From Actinostola sp. cb2023 (Eukaryota; Cnidaria; Anthozoa; Actiniaria; Actinostolidae): a DNA stretch of 64,000 nt. This document shows positions 32,856 to 43,366 of the stretch, piece after piece. A model generated the notes under the pieces. The model saw only the letters and a program-made list of their open reading frames with translations. It was not told where the DNA came from and made no database searches. The translations under genes were made by a program, and so were the position numbers. Location of the stretch: contig JAUJYZ010000943.1 of assembly GCA_033675265.1 (NCBI GenBank), positions 248,001 through 312,000 on the forward strand. Reading direction: 5' to 3'. Every line of letters begins with the position of its first letter. Within the stretch, counting starts at the first letter, position 1.

Positions 32856-33821
32856 GGTTCGTTTGAATACTTACGTACAACCATATTCATTGTTTCAAGG
32901 CTGACGCACGATAGTGCTATTCACCGAAAAACAGCGCGTGGGCTTAGAACTGCGAATCAAAATATAGAGATATCCAAACCAGTTATATTGGTCTTTCTTT
33001 TGGTTTCGTGAGGATCGAAATATTGATTACGTACACTTCAGCAGGCGAAAATACGAGGAAAACGGTCGTAAGCGTTAAGCCTCTGTCCTGCCAGCCGTCT
33101 CTTTATTTTGCCATCTCAGGAAATCAAGCGCGAACAACCGCTAGCCAACGTAACCGCAGGCCAGGATGCTCCAAGCGTTGTTATATATATAGAGAGAGAC
33201 TACTCGCAGCGTAAGTCGAGTGTCGGATCACCTTTCACAGCGTGCATTGTTTTGTTTTCTTAGGGGGGCGTTTTCTAGAGGGGGTAGGGGGGGGGGGGGG
33301 GGGGGTGGGGTATGGAGTGGTTCTTGTTTGTTTGGTAACTAAAGCATTTCTCATCTCTCAAATAAATCAAAGATAAAAATATCACTATACCTCTATTAGT
33401 TATATTGGTATGAAATAGGGCAGTTTGACATCTATCATGATATTCTATTCAGTTCACTGAGGTGGGCACGCTAAATAGAAAACTCTTAGCTGAACAGGTA
33501 CAAAACACGACCCCATGCACCCCTCCCTGATAGCGGAACGGGAGTAGGGGCATATACCTGTAGATTTGTATCCAATGTTTATGCCAAAATACTTGACAGT
33601 ATATAAGTATTATTTAGTTTTTCAAATTGGTAATTTTCTAATAAAAATATTCTAAAATTAAACTTACTAGAACATTTTAATGTTCTAGTAATGATCGCAA
33701 TGTTCCATTTCCTTTTGTGTAAAAGTCGCACATTTTAAAACGCTCAATTATCATAATTTTCAAACTATTGATATCTGCCAGAAAGACATTCCTTCAATAC
33801 AACGACAGTTCAAGTAAGTTT
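32856..33821. other. 3' region of the TTAA element, with a G-run
   Basis: No gene. A run of about 21 G (33287-33307) could form a quadruplex but may also be a sequencing or assembly weak point. AACATTTTAATGTTCTAG near 33670 is a small palindrome. Confidence 0.5.
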
Positions 33822-34659
33822 CGTACAGTGTTCCGTAGAAGCACAATGTTTGTAGATAAAATCATTCTGTGCCAGGATAAGTTTATTATTGACAGTTGTA
33901 GTGTGACTGGAAATCAACAACTGTCGGTATGTACAACAAGGCAGATCGTGTCACAAAACTTATCAAGATGCAATCCAATCAATACATTAAGGTTAGAATT
34001 CTTTTTAACTATGTACTTGCATTGTATTTTCAAGATCGTTTAGCGTTTTAGAGACTTTTATAGGCCAAGAAACGACGCGAACATAACTCCATTGATGACC
34101 TTTGGAGGTCACAAACCGGAAATATTAGTCAACTTTCAAGAGCTCTAGCTTGAAGCGTAAACATTTGCCCAGAGAAATCTCTTCGGTATTTAAAAGCCTA
34201 TCTTTATAACATTCAACCAGCAGAGACTCAAGCGCGTCAAAGGTTTCGCACATATTGAAAACCCGTTTCCTATAGGAGATACTTTGGGCTACTTGTATTG
34301 TATGCGTAGAGAATAAAATTATTTCATAGGGTTAAAATAGGGCGATCGATTTGAAAATCACGCAATCAACCAAGGAAGGATAGTACAACAAACGTTATGT
34401 GTTTTTTTTGTAATCTCAATGGCGTATTTCGCAACGCGAGATACTTAAACTCGAGGTAAAATTCAAGGTCCAATTAGCATTTTCGGGTGTGTCTCGAAAT
34501 TTGCATTTTTCTCGAAAATAAAAAGCTATTTAGCCAAACTAAGTACATGGCGATTCTAATTACATGTTACTCTATCGAACTTGAAAATATGAGCGAAATC
34601 CATATTTCAAGGTTTGCCGAGAAAATTCGATTTTGTTTGATCCTTAGTGACAGGGGCTC
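33822..34659 (-). repeat. Right TIR of the TTAA element, uninterrupted
   Basis: This arm is whole and so shows what the left arm looked like before the 7.6-kb insertion. Near 34386 it reads ACAACAAACG where the left arm is broken. Confidence 0.9.
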
Positions 34660-34699
34660 TTAAAAAGTTAGTAGTGTTGTATATATATAATCGTAAAGG

Positions 34700-35403
34700 A
34701 ATCCTTCAAGAACGACCATCCACTAAGAAAAATCTTCAATAAGAACACCTTAAAAGTGAGCTACTCATGCATGCCCAACCTGGAAAGAAAGATCAACACC
34801 CACAATAAAGCTATCCTTGGGAAACGTCCACAGACACCAGAAAGAACATGTAACTGCAGATCCAAACCCAGTTGCCCAATGAATGGCGAATGCCTAACCC
34901 AAAACGTGATTTACCAGGCCACCGTGGAAAGCGACAACGGAACAGAATCTTACATCGGACTAACAGAAAACCAATTTAAAACACGACACCGTAATCACAA
35001 GGCCTCATTTAAACATGAGAACAAAAGAAATTCAACCGAGTTGAGCAAATACATTTGGTCATTAAAGGACAACAACACAGAGTTCACCTTGCATTGGAAA
35101 ATAATGGCCCGCGCTAATCCCTATTCAAGTACGACCAAGAAATGTAACTTATGTATAACGGAGAAGTACTTTATTATATGTAAACCAAACACGTGCTCAT
35201 TAAATAAGAGGAATGAGCTAGCTAGCGCATGCCGTCATGCGAACAAACATTTACTCAAGAACTTGTAAACCATCTTCCTCGTCTTGATTAGTGTATTTAA
35301 GGAGCCTAGTTAGTCTGTTGTATTGCCGCACCTGACGAGAGAGGACCGGTTGGCCCTCTCGAAACAGAACTGTAGTGCCAATGCCATCGTAATAAATTTT
35401 CCT
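34700..35403 (+). pseudogene. 5'-truncated Penelope-like element, GIY-YIG endonuclease end
   Basis: An open frame from about 34709 to 35268 encodes VSYSCMPN, a CNCR...C...C zinc-binding cluster, then VIYQATVE and SYIGLTENQFKTRHRNH, the GIY and YIG motifs with the conserved arginine, and CNLCITEKYFI with the likely catalytic glutamate. This is the C-terminal nuclease of Penelope-like retroelements, which nicks the target for reverse transcription. The reverse transcriptase part is absent, as expected of 5' truncation. It lies 40 bases outside the TTAA element, and a hammerhead ribozyme follows its stop codon. Confidence 0.85.
35322..35382 (+). ncRNA. Type I hammerhead ribozyme of a Penelope-like element
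   Basis: All parts are present in order. Stem I is ATTG-CC-GCAC pairing with GTGC-CAAT. The core CTGACGA follows. Stem II is GAGAGG pairing with CCTCTC, with CC/GG continuing it and a GGTT loop. GAA comes next, then a four-pair stem III ACAG-AA-CTGT, then A. The expected cut is between 35374 (A) and 35375 (G). The very short stem III is the form described for Penelope elements, which probably act as dimers. Nothing in the conserved core is mutated. Confidence 0.8.
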
Positions 35404-35414
35404 TTACATTATTC

Positions 35415-35448
<34 letters not shown>

Positions 35449-35524
35449 GTTTAGGTGGGTTTAGATGGGCATTAACACATTGTTGTTATAACTAAATAAC
35501 TAAATAACTAACTAACTAACTAAC

Positions 35525-35555
<31 letters not shown>

Positions 35556-35600
35556 ATTTAAATAAATAAATACATTTAAATAAATAAATAAACAAACAAA
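35404..35600. repeat. AT and TAAA simple repeats
   Basis: An AT dinucleotide run at 35418-35445 is followed by CTAACTAA and TAAATAAA units at 35495-35600. Confidence 0.9.
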
Positions 35601-35639
35601 CTCTAGATCTGTGGTTGTAAACTTGTATAGTAATGAAGC

Positions 35640-35735
35640 AAAATTAAGATGCCCTATGGTTTGAATTCCCGTAAGCGACCACAAAGCTTGACATTTTGGG
35701 TGGTTGCTTATGGGAGGTTGGACTGTATTAATAAT
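35640..35735 (-). mobile_element. Mariner-type MITE fragment
   Basis: On the minus strand it reads ACAGTCCAACCTCCCATAAG and GCAACCAC, then GTGGTCGCTTACGG. This is a terminal piece like that near 19310. Confidence 0.5.
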
Positions 35736-35801
35736 TTGTTCGGTAACACTATGATCCATATTATGTAGTAACTAGATTGTGTGCTACAACAGAATATGCT
35801 C

Positions 35802-36340
35802 TATGCTATCCTATACAATGCTATCCTATACAATGCTATCCTATACAATGCTATCCTATACAATGCTATCCTATACAATGCTATCCTATACAATGCTATC
35901 CTATACAATGCTATCCTATACAATGCTATCCTATACAATGCTATCCTATACAATGCTATCCTATACAATGCTATCCTATACAACGCTATCCTATACAACG
36001 CTATCCTATACAACGCTATCCTATACAACGCTATCCTATACAACGCTATCCTATACAACGCTATCCTATACAACGCTATCCTATACAACGCTATCCTATA
36101 CAATGCTATCCTATACAATGCTATCCTATACAATGCTATCCTATACAATGCTATCCTATACAATGCTATCCTATACAATGCTATCCTATACAATGCTATC
36201 CTATACAATGCTATCCTATACAATGCTATCCTATACAATGCTATCCTATACAATGCTATCCTATACAATGCTATCCTATACAATGCTATCCTATACAACG
36301 CTATCCTATACAATGCTATCCTATACAATGCTATGCTATC
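35802..36340. repeat. 15-bp satellite CTATCCTATACAATG, about 36 copies
   Basis: Copies are almost identical. Copies 12-20 or so (35982-36104) read ACG in place of ATG, and one isolated ACG copy lies near 36298. As 15 is divisible by three, all frames stay open, which creates false proteins on both strands. Confidence 0.95.
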
Positions 36341-36352
36341 CTATGCTATCCT

Positions 36353-36721
36353 ATTCTAGAATGAGTAGTCTAAATATTTTAGGAGAAACCAACTAGCATA
36401 TTATTGCAAAGGCAAAGTGAGCACCAAGTGAGCAATAACATGGGCTCCCTGTGTCTAGAATTGGTGCTCATTTAGCCATGGCCACTTGACAGTTTTATGA
36501 AATATATAAGCTTAATAGGAATGACAATCCGAAGATATTCATTGCTAAATCTAATATTTCCTTTGTAATATAAATCTCATATTGCATTGCGTGCGTACCG
36601 GAAGTCTGGAACTCTTGATGTTTGTATTGGATGCTAGGCGTGCACCATTTTGTACGGTGTGCACGCGCTGCACGCTGGAAGTGGCATGGAATGTCAAACT
36701 ACAACAAGAATACTAAAAGCC
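36353..36721. other. No recognised gene
   Basis: GTGCACCATTTTGTACGGTGTGCAC near 36640 is a short palindrome. Nothing else is supported. Confidence 0.4.
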
Positions 36722-36865
36722 TTACCGGCGAAGCAAATAAGCTTACGGCTATTCCAGTGCACATGATCTATCAGTTTATTCGAAAGACTAGCGGACAGTG
36801 ATAGAGCCCTCGCTTTAGATCTTTACAGTTCTTGCATGTAGTAGAGCGACATTCAACAACTCTGG
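36722..36865 (-). repeat. Left flank copy of the 15-kb dispersed repeat
   Basis: Inverted match to 15046-15182. The other half of the repeat is at 42835-42865, on the far side of the foldback element. Confidence 0.85.
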
Positions 36866-36929
36866 CTAGTACTTCATGTTAATACTCCATATAGTCTCCT
36901 GATTTTCTATATATGACACTATATACCCC

Positions 36930-37724
36930 TGTATATACTATATACAACTGTATACCCCTGTATACCCCTGCATACCACTGCATACCACTGTATACCCCTG
37001 TATAACCCTGTATACCCCTGTATACCCCTGCATACCCCTGCATACCCCTGTATACCACTGTATACCCCTGTATACCCCTGTATACCCCTGCATACCACTG
37101 TTTACCCCTGTATACCCCTGCATACCACTGTTTACCCCTGTATACCCCTGCATTCCCCTGCATTCCCCTGTATACCCATGTATACTCCTGTATACCCCTG
37201 TATACCCCTGTATACCACTGTATACCACTGTATACCCCTGTATACCCCTGTATACCACTGTATACCCCTGCATACCCATGTACCCATGTATACCACTGTA
37301 TACCCCTGTATACCCCTGTATACCCCTGCATACCCCTGTATACCCCTGTATACCCCTGTATACCCCTGTATACCCCTGTATACCCCTGTATACCCCTGCA
37401 TACCCCTGTATACCCCTGTATACCCCTGTATACCCCTGTATACCCCTGTATACCCCTGTATACCCCTGTATACCACTGCATACCCCTGCATACCCCTGCA
37501 TACCCCTGTATACCCCTGCATACCCCTGTATACCCCTGTATACCCCTGTATACCCCTGTATACCACTGCATACCCCTGTATACCCCTGCATACCACTGTA
37601 TACCCCTGTATACCCCTGCATACCCCTGCATACCCCTGCATACCCCTGTATACCACTGTATACCCCTGTATACCACTGCATACCCCTGTATACCCCTGTA
37701 TACCACTGTATACCCCTGTATACA
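36930..37724 (-). repeat. 10-bp satellite, left arm (TATACCCCTG orientation)
   Basis: About 79 units of TATACCCCTG or its variants CATACCCCTG and TATACCACTG. Long open frames arise in several registers because a 30-base triple unit has no stop in most frames. Confidence 0.95.
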
Positions 37725-37973
37725 TGTGGTGTAGCAGTCATGGCGGACGGACGTGCTGATTTTGCTCTCTCGCTAAATGGCAATTTTGTTTTCTAACGCT
37801 TCTTCTGAGAGTGAAGGAAGATTTGAATTATTTCTCGAACTTGAAGCCATGTTTATAACGCTTTGTATCGCTTTGAATGAGTTTGGATTACGAAATGAAA
37901 AACAATTTTTATGCAAAGATTGGTAAATGTAACAACACGACGCGAGCGCGTCCAGTGGAAGAAAAAAGCGGGG

Positions 37974-38114
37974 AAAATTTACAACATTTTGATTGGCTAA
38001 TACAAACTATGAAATACCGCTCTGTATTTCATAGAAAAATCTATGAAATACCGCTCTATATTTCATAGAAATGGTGAGCTCTGATTGGCTGAGATGTAAT
38101 ATGTATAGGATAAT
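37974..38114. mobile_element. Hairpin MITE, second copy of the 4424-4602 family
   Basis: AAATTTACAACATTTTGATT, two TATGAAATACCGCTCT boxes and GCTGAGATGTAATATGTATA match the first copy over about 140 bases. The outer left end is missing. Confidence 0.8.
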
Positions 38115-38139
38115 CTTAGAGATCTAATCCTGTATGGGA

Positions 38140-38606
38140 TACAGTAAATACCCGCATATAAGAAACTGCAGATTAAGAACCTCCAGGCTGAAATTTAGCC
38201 AATTAAGCACCCAATATATAAGAACCAGTACAACCTGAGAAATGAAGCAGGTTCTTATGTGAAAAATGACTAAAACTCAGAACACACAGGTACAGTCGGT
38301 GCTCAATATGCCGAAATATTATATTTACTATACAGTTGGGTTGTTCAAGATACAAGATGCTTTATTTGTACCAAAACTGTTAATGTTTAGTGTGAATATT
38401 AGACCTTTCAGGGTCAATAGTTCACTAATTAAAACCGAAATTGTAAGGAAATACACCATACTGTATCAGGAACAATTTTTTTTTCCCTGTAAAAAAGAAC
38501 CTGTTAAGAACCTATTCAGCCTGATTTCTCACTAGACACCCAATATATAAGAACCATTTCAGCCTGACTTGGAAAATAGGGTTCTTTTATGCGGGTTTTT
38601 ACTGTA
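38140..38606. mobile_element. Mariner-type MITE
   Basis: TACAGTAAATACCCGCATAT at the left and GCGGGTTTTTACTGTA at the right are inverted, with TA at the borders. CACCCAATATATAAGAACCA occurs twice inside (38208 and 38539). Confidence 0.75.
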
Positions 38607-38849
38607 GTGCTAATCTCTTTTTGATCAACCGGGCCAAGAAGTCTATATAAAAAGGAAAACGACTGACGCACGCGGAATTGAACAAGACATGACCCTAGAC
38701 TTTCGGATGATTTCAAATAAACGCCAGCAGTACATACCAACTTAACGTTTGGCGTTCTTTTTGTCTCATCCGTATCTCAGTCAAAGCGGATGTAAATTTT
38801 ACTTAATATATATATATTATATTTGTACTTATAACATACACGGTTTTCT

Positions 38850-39280
38850 TAATTTTCATTTACACCTATTCCAAATATCGTTGTCCGGGCCGAAAGCAAC
38901 AAGCAAGAAGCTGACGACCGCAAAGGACTTTGGGAATCTCTATAATTAATTTATCCATGGTACTTGAGAAGTTATCCCTACGAGCGTTGAATAGCAATCA
39001 TTTGGAACTATTCGGCCATTTGAAAATGCATGTTGTCAAAATGTCTACGGATAAATAAATGAATAAGGAGAAAGTCCCAATGCCCTTTGCGGTCGTCAGC
39101 TTCTTGCTTGTTGCTTTCGGTGGGGACAACGATTTTTGGAATATAGGTGTATATACACCTACTTCTCACCACGGATAAATAAAATGAATTAGGAGATTCC
39201 CAAAGTCCTTTGCGGTCATCAGCTTCTTGCTTGTTGCTTTCGGCCCGGACAACGATATTTGGAATAGGTGTATATAGCCC
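38850..39280. mobile_element. MITE with three ~90-bp inverted/direct copies
   Basis: CGAAAGCAACAAGCAAGAAG (38890) occurs once forward and twice inverted (near 39090 and 39215), each next to AAAGGACTTTGGGAATCTC-like and ACAACGAT sequence. It looks like a hairpin element with an extra copy of one arm. Confidence 0.75.
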
Positions 39281-39499
39281 TGCTCACGATGTTGAGGTAC
39301 AAGTAAATGTTATACCGCTATCGAGGTGTAGCCATTAAATTAGTCATTTCGGGCTAATTACCTTCTATGTGCTATGCTTTTGAATGTGTCAACGATTTTT
39401 CAATCAGGTGTATCTCAAACGCTATTCAATTTAGAAGCTACACAAATAATATTTGGCGGCATAAAAATATCAGATAATTAAATATTTCTATATAACAAG

Positions 39500-39745
39500 G
39501 AGCAAGGATGGCACAGTTGGTTAGTGCGCGGCTTTCTGCGTGAGAGTTCCCGAGTTCGATTCCCAGTGACCTCACATCCTTGTTTCGACTTCTTTCTATT
39601 CCATGTAGTTCTCTGTAGCTTTAAATACCATTAATACGGAGCATTGATGGATCGAAGGAGGGGGTGAAGGGCGCACCATCTAGTCTCTGGTAGATTTGCG
39701 ACAGCTAAAGAGACTTTGGACGTTAAATCAGTACTTTAATTTACT
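39500..39745 (+). mobile_element. tRNA-derived SINE, best preserved copy
   Basis: A-box-like TGGCACAGTTGGTTAGTGCG, B-box in CGAGTTCGATTCCCAG, then CATCCTTGTTTCGACTTC, AATACGGAGCATTGATGG and a TTTAATTTACTTTAC tail. Transcription would be by RNA polymerase III and mobilisation by a LINE. It lies in the centre of the 6-kb foldback element. Confidence 0.85.
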
Positions 39746-39841
39746 TTACTTTTAATCTAACAATTGAGACTCGATTAAAAAACATGGCATTTCATCGATA
39801 TCAGCCACGTTCCAGAGGAGGACGCTCAAGACACAAACCAA

Positions 39842-39963
39842 TAGGCGACTTGCATTATGACGTTGTTTTACTACAAGCACCAGAATGCTTTGGGAATTTT
39901 CTTTCTTATTCAGATTTTGTATCCCTCATGAGAATAACAAGACAATTGGTGCTAATTATCTAA
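39842..39963 (+). repeat. Dispersed repeat, direct copy at 44478-44605
   Basis: ATAGGCGACTTGCATTATGA and GACAATTGGTGCTAATTATC are shared over about 125 bases. This copy abuts the right satellite arm. Confidence 0.8.
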
Positions 39964-40812
39964 CAGGGATATACAGTAGTATACAGGGGTATACAGTGGT
40001 ATACAGGGGTATACAGTGGTATACAGGGGTATCCAGTGGTATACAGGGGTATCCAGTGGAATACAGGGGTATACAGGGGTATACAGTGGTATGCAGTGGT
40101 ATGCAGGGTATGCAGGGGTATGCAGGGGTATACAGGGGTATACAGGGGTATGGAGGGGTATACAGGGGTATACAGGGGTATACAGGGGTATACAAGTGTA
40201 TGCAGGGGTATACAGTGGTATACAGGGGTATACAGGGGTATGCAGGGGTATGCAGGGGTATACAGGGGTATACAGGGGTATACAGTGGTATACAGGGGTA
40301 TACAGTGGTATACAGTGGTATACAGGGGTATCCAGTGGTATACAGGGGTATCCAGTGGTATACAGGGGTATCCAGTGGTATTCAGGGGTATACAGTGGTA
40401 TGCAGTGGTATGCAGGGTATGCAGGGGTATGCAGGGGTATACAGGGGTATACAGGGGTATACAGGGGTATACAGGGGTATGCAGGGGTATGCAGGGAGTA
40501 TACAGGGGTATGCAGGGGTATACAGGGGTATACAGGGGTATACAGGGGTATACAGGGGTATACAGGGGTATACAGGGGTATACAACTGTATACAGTGGTA
40601 TGCAGGGGTATGCAGGGGTATACAGTGGTATACAGGGGTATAGAGTGGTATACAGGGGTATACAGGGGTATACAGGGGTATACAGTGGTATACAGGGGTA
40701 TGCAGGGGTATACAGTGGTATACAGGGGTATAGAGTGGTATACAGGGGTATACAGGGGTATACAGGGGTATACAGTGGTATACAGGGGTATGCAGGGGTA
40801 TACAGTGGTATA

Positions 40813-41323
40813 CATACATACATACATGCATACATACATAAAGTTTATTTATAAACACGGTAAAATCATCAGTAGAAATACAATACAATGGTTATCTAAA
40901 ATATTAAAAATAAGTTACATCATATGTTACTGTTTTACATGATTGCCGTGGGAATTAAATGATCATAAAATTCCGTTAATTTCTCTCTTGAATTGACCAA
41001 GCGAGCTGATTGACCTGATACTTTGTGGTAAGTCATTCCACAGTTTAGCACCGCTGTAAGAAAAGCTTCGCTTAAGGTAGTTAGTGCGTGGCTTGGGCAG
41101 TGCGAGTTTAATATCAGAATTTCGTAAATTATAATTGGTGTGGCGAAGAGTAAAGAGGTCTTGTAAGTATTGTGGGGCTAATTCATGGATGGACTTAAAC
41201 ATAAGCGTTACTTTTTGTTTTTTCCGGCGAACAGACAGAGTGTCCCAGCATAATTCTTCAAGAAGAACGCTAGAGCTGGTGTCATAGTTTGCCCTCATGA
41301 TAGCCCTTGCCGCACGATTTTGC
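40813..41323 (-). pseudogene. 5'-truncated LINE 3' end
   Basis: The minus strand encodes the last ~120 residues of a non-LTR reverse transcriptase ORF ending at 40963: QNRAARAI, SSVLLEELCWDTLSVRRK, then NYNLRN, LPKPRTNYLKRSFSYSGAKL and WNDLP. A 3' UTR and a TATG-rich tail follow. Such tails are typical of CR1/L2-like LINEs. The 5' break at 41321 coincides with CCTGCA, shared with the satellite. Confidence 0.85.
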
Positions 41324-41740
41324 AGGGGTATACAGGGGTTTACAGGGGTATACAGTGGTATACAGGGGTATACAGTGGAATACAGTGGTATACAGGGGTA
41401 TCCAGTGGTATACAGGGGTATCCAGTGGTATCCAGGGGTATCCAGTGGTATCCAGTGGTATCCAGGGGTATCCAGTGGTATGCAGTGGTATGCAGGGTAT
41501 GCAGGGGTATGCAGGGGTATACAGGGGTATACAGGGGTATACAGGGGTATACAGGGGTATACAAGGGTATACAGGGGTATACAGTGGTATACAGGGGTAT
41601 GCAGGGGTATGCAGGGGTATACAGGGGTATACAGTGGTATACAGGGGTATACAGTGGTATACAGGGGTATACAGGGGTATGCAGGGGTATACAGTGGTAT
41701 ACAGGGGTATACAGGTGTATACAGTGGTATACAGGGGTAT

Positions 41741-41800
41741 ACATACATACATAAAGTTTATTTATAAACACGGTAAAATCATCAGTAGAAATACAATACA
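41741..41800 (-). pseudogene. Second, very short LINE 3' end
   Basis: Only the last ~55 bases of the same LINE are present (TTGTATTGTATTTCTACTGA and AAACTTTATGTATG on the minus strand). Beyond it the satellite runs in the opposite direction for about 20 bases and then flips back. Confidence 0.8.
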
Positions 41801-42865
41801 ATACCACTGTATACCCCTGTATACAGGGGTATACAGGGGTATACAACTGTATACAGTGGTATGCAGGGGTATGCAGGGGTATGCAGGGGTATACAGTGGT
41901 ATACAGGGGTATACAGTGGTATACAGGGGTACACAGGGTATACAGGGGTATACAGGGGGTATACAGGGGTATGCAGGGGTATACAGGGGTATACAGGGGT
42001 ATACAACTGTATACAGTGGTATGCAGGGGTATGCAGGGGTATACAGTGGTATACAGGGGTATACAGTGGTATCCAGGGGTATACAGTGGTATCCAGTGGT
42101 ATCCAGGGGTATACAGTGGTATGCAGTGGTATGCAGGGTATGCAGGGGTATACAGTGGTATACAGGGGTATGCAGGGGTATGCAGGGGTATACAGGGGTA
42201 TACAGTGGTATACAGGGTATACAGTGGTATGGTATACAGGGTATCCAGGGGTATCCAGTGGTATACAGTGGTATACAGGGGTATACAGTGGTATGCAGTG
42301 GTATGCAGGGGTATGCAGGGGTATACAGGGGTATACAGGGGTATACAGGGGTATACAGGGGTATACAGGGGTATCCAGGGGTATCCAGGGGTATGCAGGG
42401 GTATGCAGGGGTATGCAGGGGTATGCAGGGGTATGCAGGGGTATGCAGGGGTATACAGGGGTATACAGGGGTATACAGGGGATATGCAGGGGTATGCAGG
42501 GGTATACAGGGGTATGCAGGGGTATGCAGGGGTATGCAGGGGTATGCAGGGTATACAGTGGTATACATGGGTATACAGGGGTATACAGTGGTATGCAAGG
42601 GTATGCAGGGGTATGCAGGGGTATACAGGGGTATACAGGGGTATGCAGGGGTATACAGGGGTATACAGGGGTACACAGGGGTACACAGGGGTACACAGGG
42701 GTACACAGGGGTACACAGGGGTATACAGTGGTATACAGTGGTATATAGTGTATACAGGGGTATATAGTGTCATATATAGAAAATCGGGAGACTATATGGA
42801 GTATTAACATGAAGTAGTTACCGCAACTGGCTCGGCAAGAAGTCACGATCCGCCATTTTGTTTAG

Positions 42866-43366
42866 CTGCATTCTCGTTCCCAGAGCCCACTCGCGCATGT
42901 TGGGTGGAATGGGACTAGTCTAGACTGGGGGACCAACTACATGAATATTATACTGAAAAAATAAATGTTCTATTATGTTTATTATGTTCTGGTTGGAGTG
43001 ATGTGATATGGATCTTGGATCATGAGTATAAAATACTTCTAAAATTAAAGCAATCACGGTGGAAGAATTCTGTGGTAAGCTAGGCGACTTCTTGATAATT
43101 CGGATATGGCTTTACAAACGTGTTAACATTTACAATTCTATCCTTCAGGCTAAAAACTACCATGAAAGTACCAAACGGGATGACCGTGTGCCGTCATGGT
43201 GCCGTGCGGAATTTTACTTGGGCAAGTTTTTGGTGGCCGAAAGCAAGCATTCGCCAAATCGAGACATGCATCTGACTCTGAATGAGAAAGGTCCAGCTTC
43301 CCAAATCGAAGATAATTTAATTTTAAGCTTAATTAAGCTTACATTATATAGCGTCTATTAAGCTTA
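42866..43366. other. Unassigned sequence with a 100-aa open frame
   Basis: The frame at 43059-43361 (plus) starts near GTGGAAGAATTCTGTGG and resembles nothing I know. It may be chance. Confidence 0.3.

Larger units (their letters stand above)
19901..34659. mobile_element. 14.76-kb DNA transposon, TTAA target duplication, superfamily unassigned
   Basis: The left end GAGGGCCTGTCAGC and, read inward from the right, GAGCCCCTGTCAC are flanked by TTAA on both sides (19897-19900 and 34660-34663). The inverted repeats total about 840 bases. The left one is split in two (19901-20167 and 27770-28345) by a 7.6-kb insertion; the right one is whole (33822-34659). Without the insertion the element is about 7.2 kb and holds one intact 4-exon transposase-like gene. 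TTAA duplications are known for piggyBac, Kolobok and Sola3, but I could not match the protein to any of these. Confidence 0.85.
39966..42766 (+). repeat. 10-bp satellite, right arm (ATACAGGGGT orientation)
   Basis: Same unit as the left arm, inverted, with variants ATGCAGGGGT, ATACAGTGGT and ATCCAGTGGT, and some 9-bp units. Higher-order blocks recur: for instance a block with TATCCAGTGG several times followed by TATGCAGGGTATGCAGG appears at about 40020-40110, 40330-40420, 41400-41500 and 42070-42150. It is broken by two LINE pieces. Confidence 0.95.
36866..42834. mobile_element. ~6-kb foldback element with ATACAGGGGT satellite arms
   Basis: Both ends carry ACTTCATGTTAATACTCCAT, TAGTCTCC and ATATATGACACTATATACCC in inverted orientation, and then satellite arms. 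The unbroken repeat at 15015-15182 gives the empty site. About 10-25 bases at each extreme end differ (CTCTGGCTAG on the left, CCGAGCCAGTTGCGG read from the right), and no clear target duplication remains. The centre (37725-39965) has MITEs and a SINE but no transposase. Confidence 0.75.

Noticed and set aside
33287..33307. Functional G-quadruplex
   Set aside because: The run can form one, but nothing nearby supports a role, and long G runs are unreliable in assemblies.
35777..36396. Open frames of ~200 residues such as repeated CYPIQ or LSYTM
   Set aside because: They come from the 15-bp satellite, whose unit length is a multiple of three.
36879..42846. Many long open frames (up to ~480 residues) with VYRGIQGYTG or PCIPLYTPVY repeats
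   Set aside because: They are readings of the 10-bp satellite in every frame and on both strands, with no start context, splice sites or non-repeat domain.
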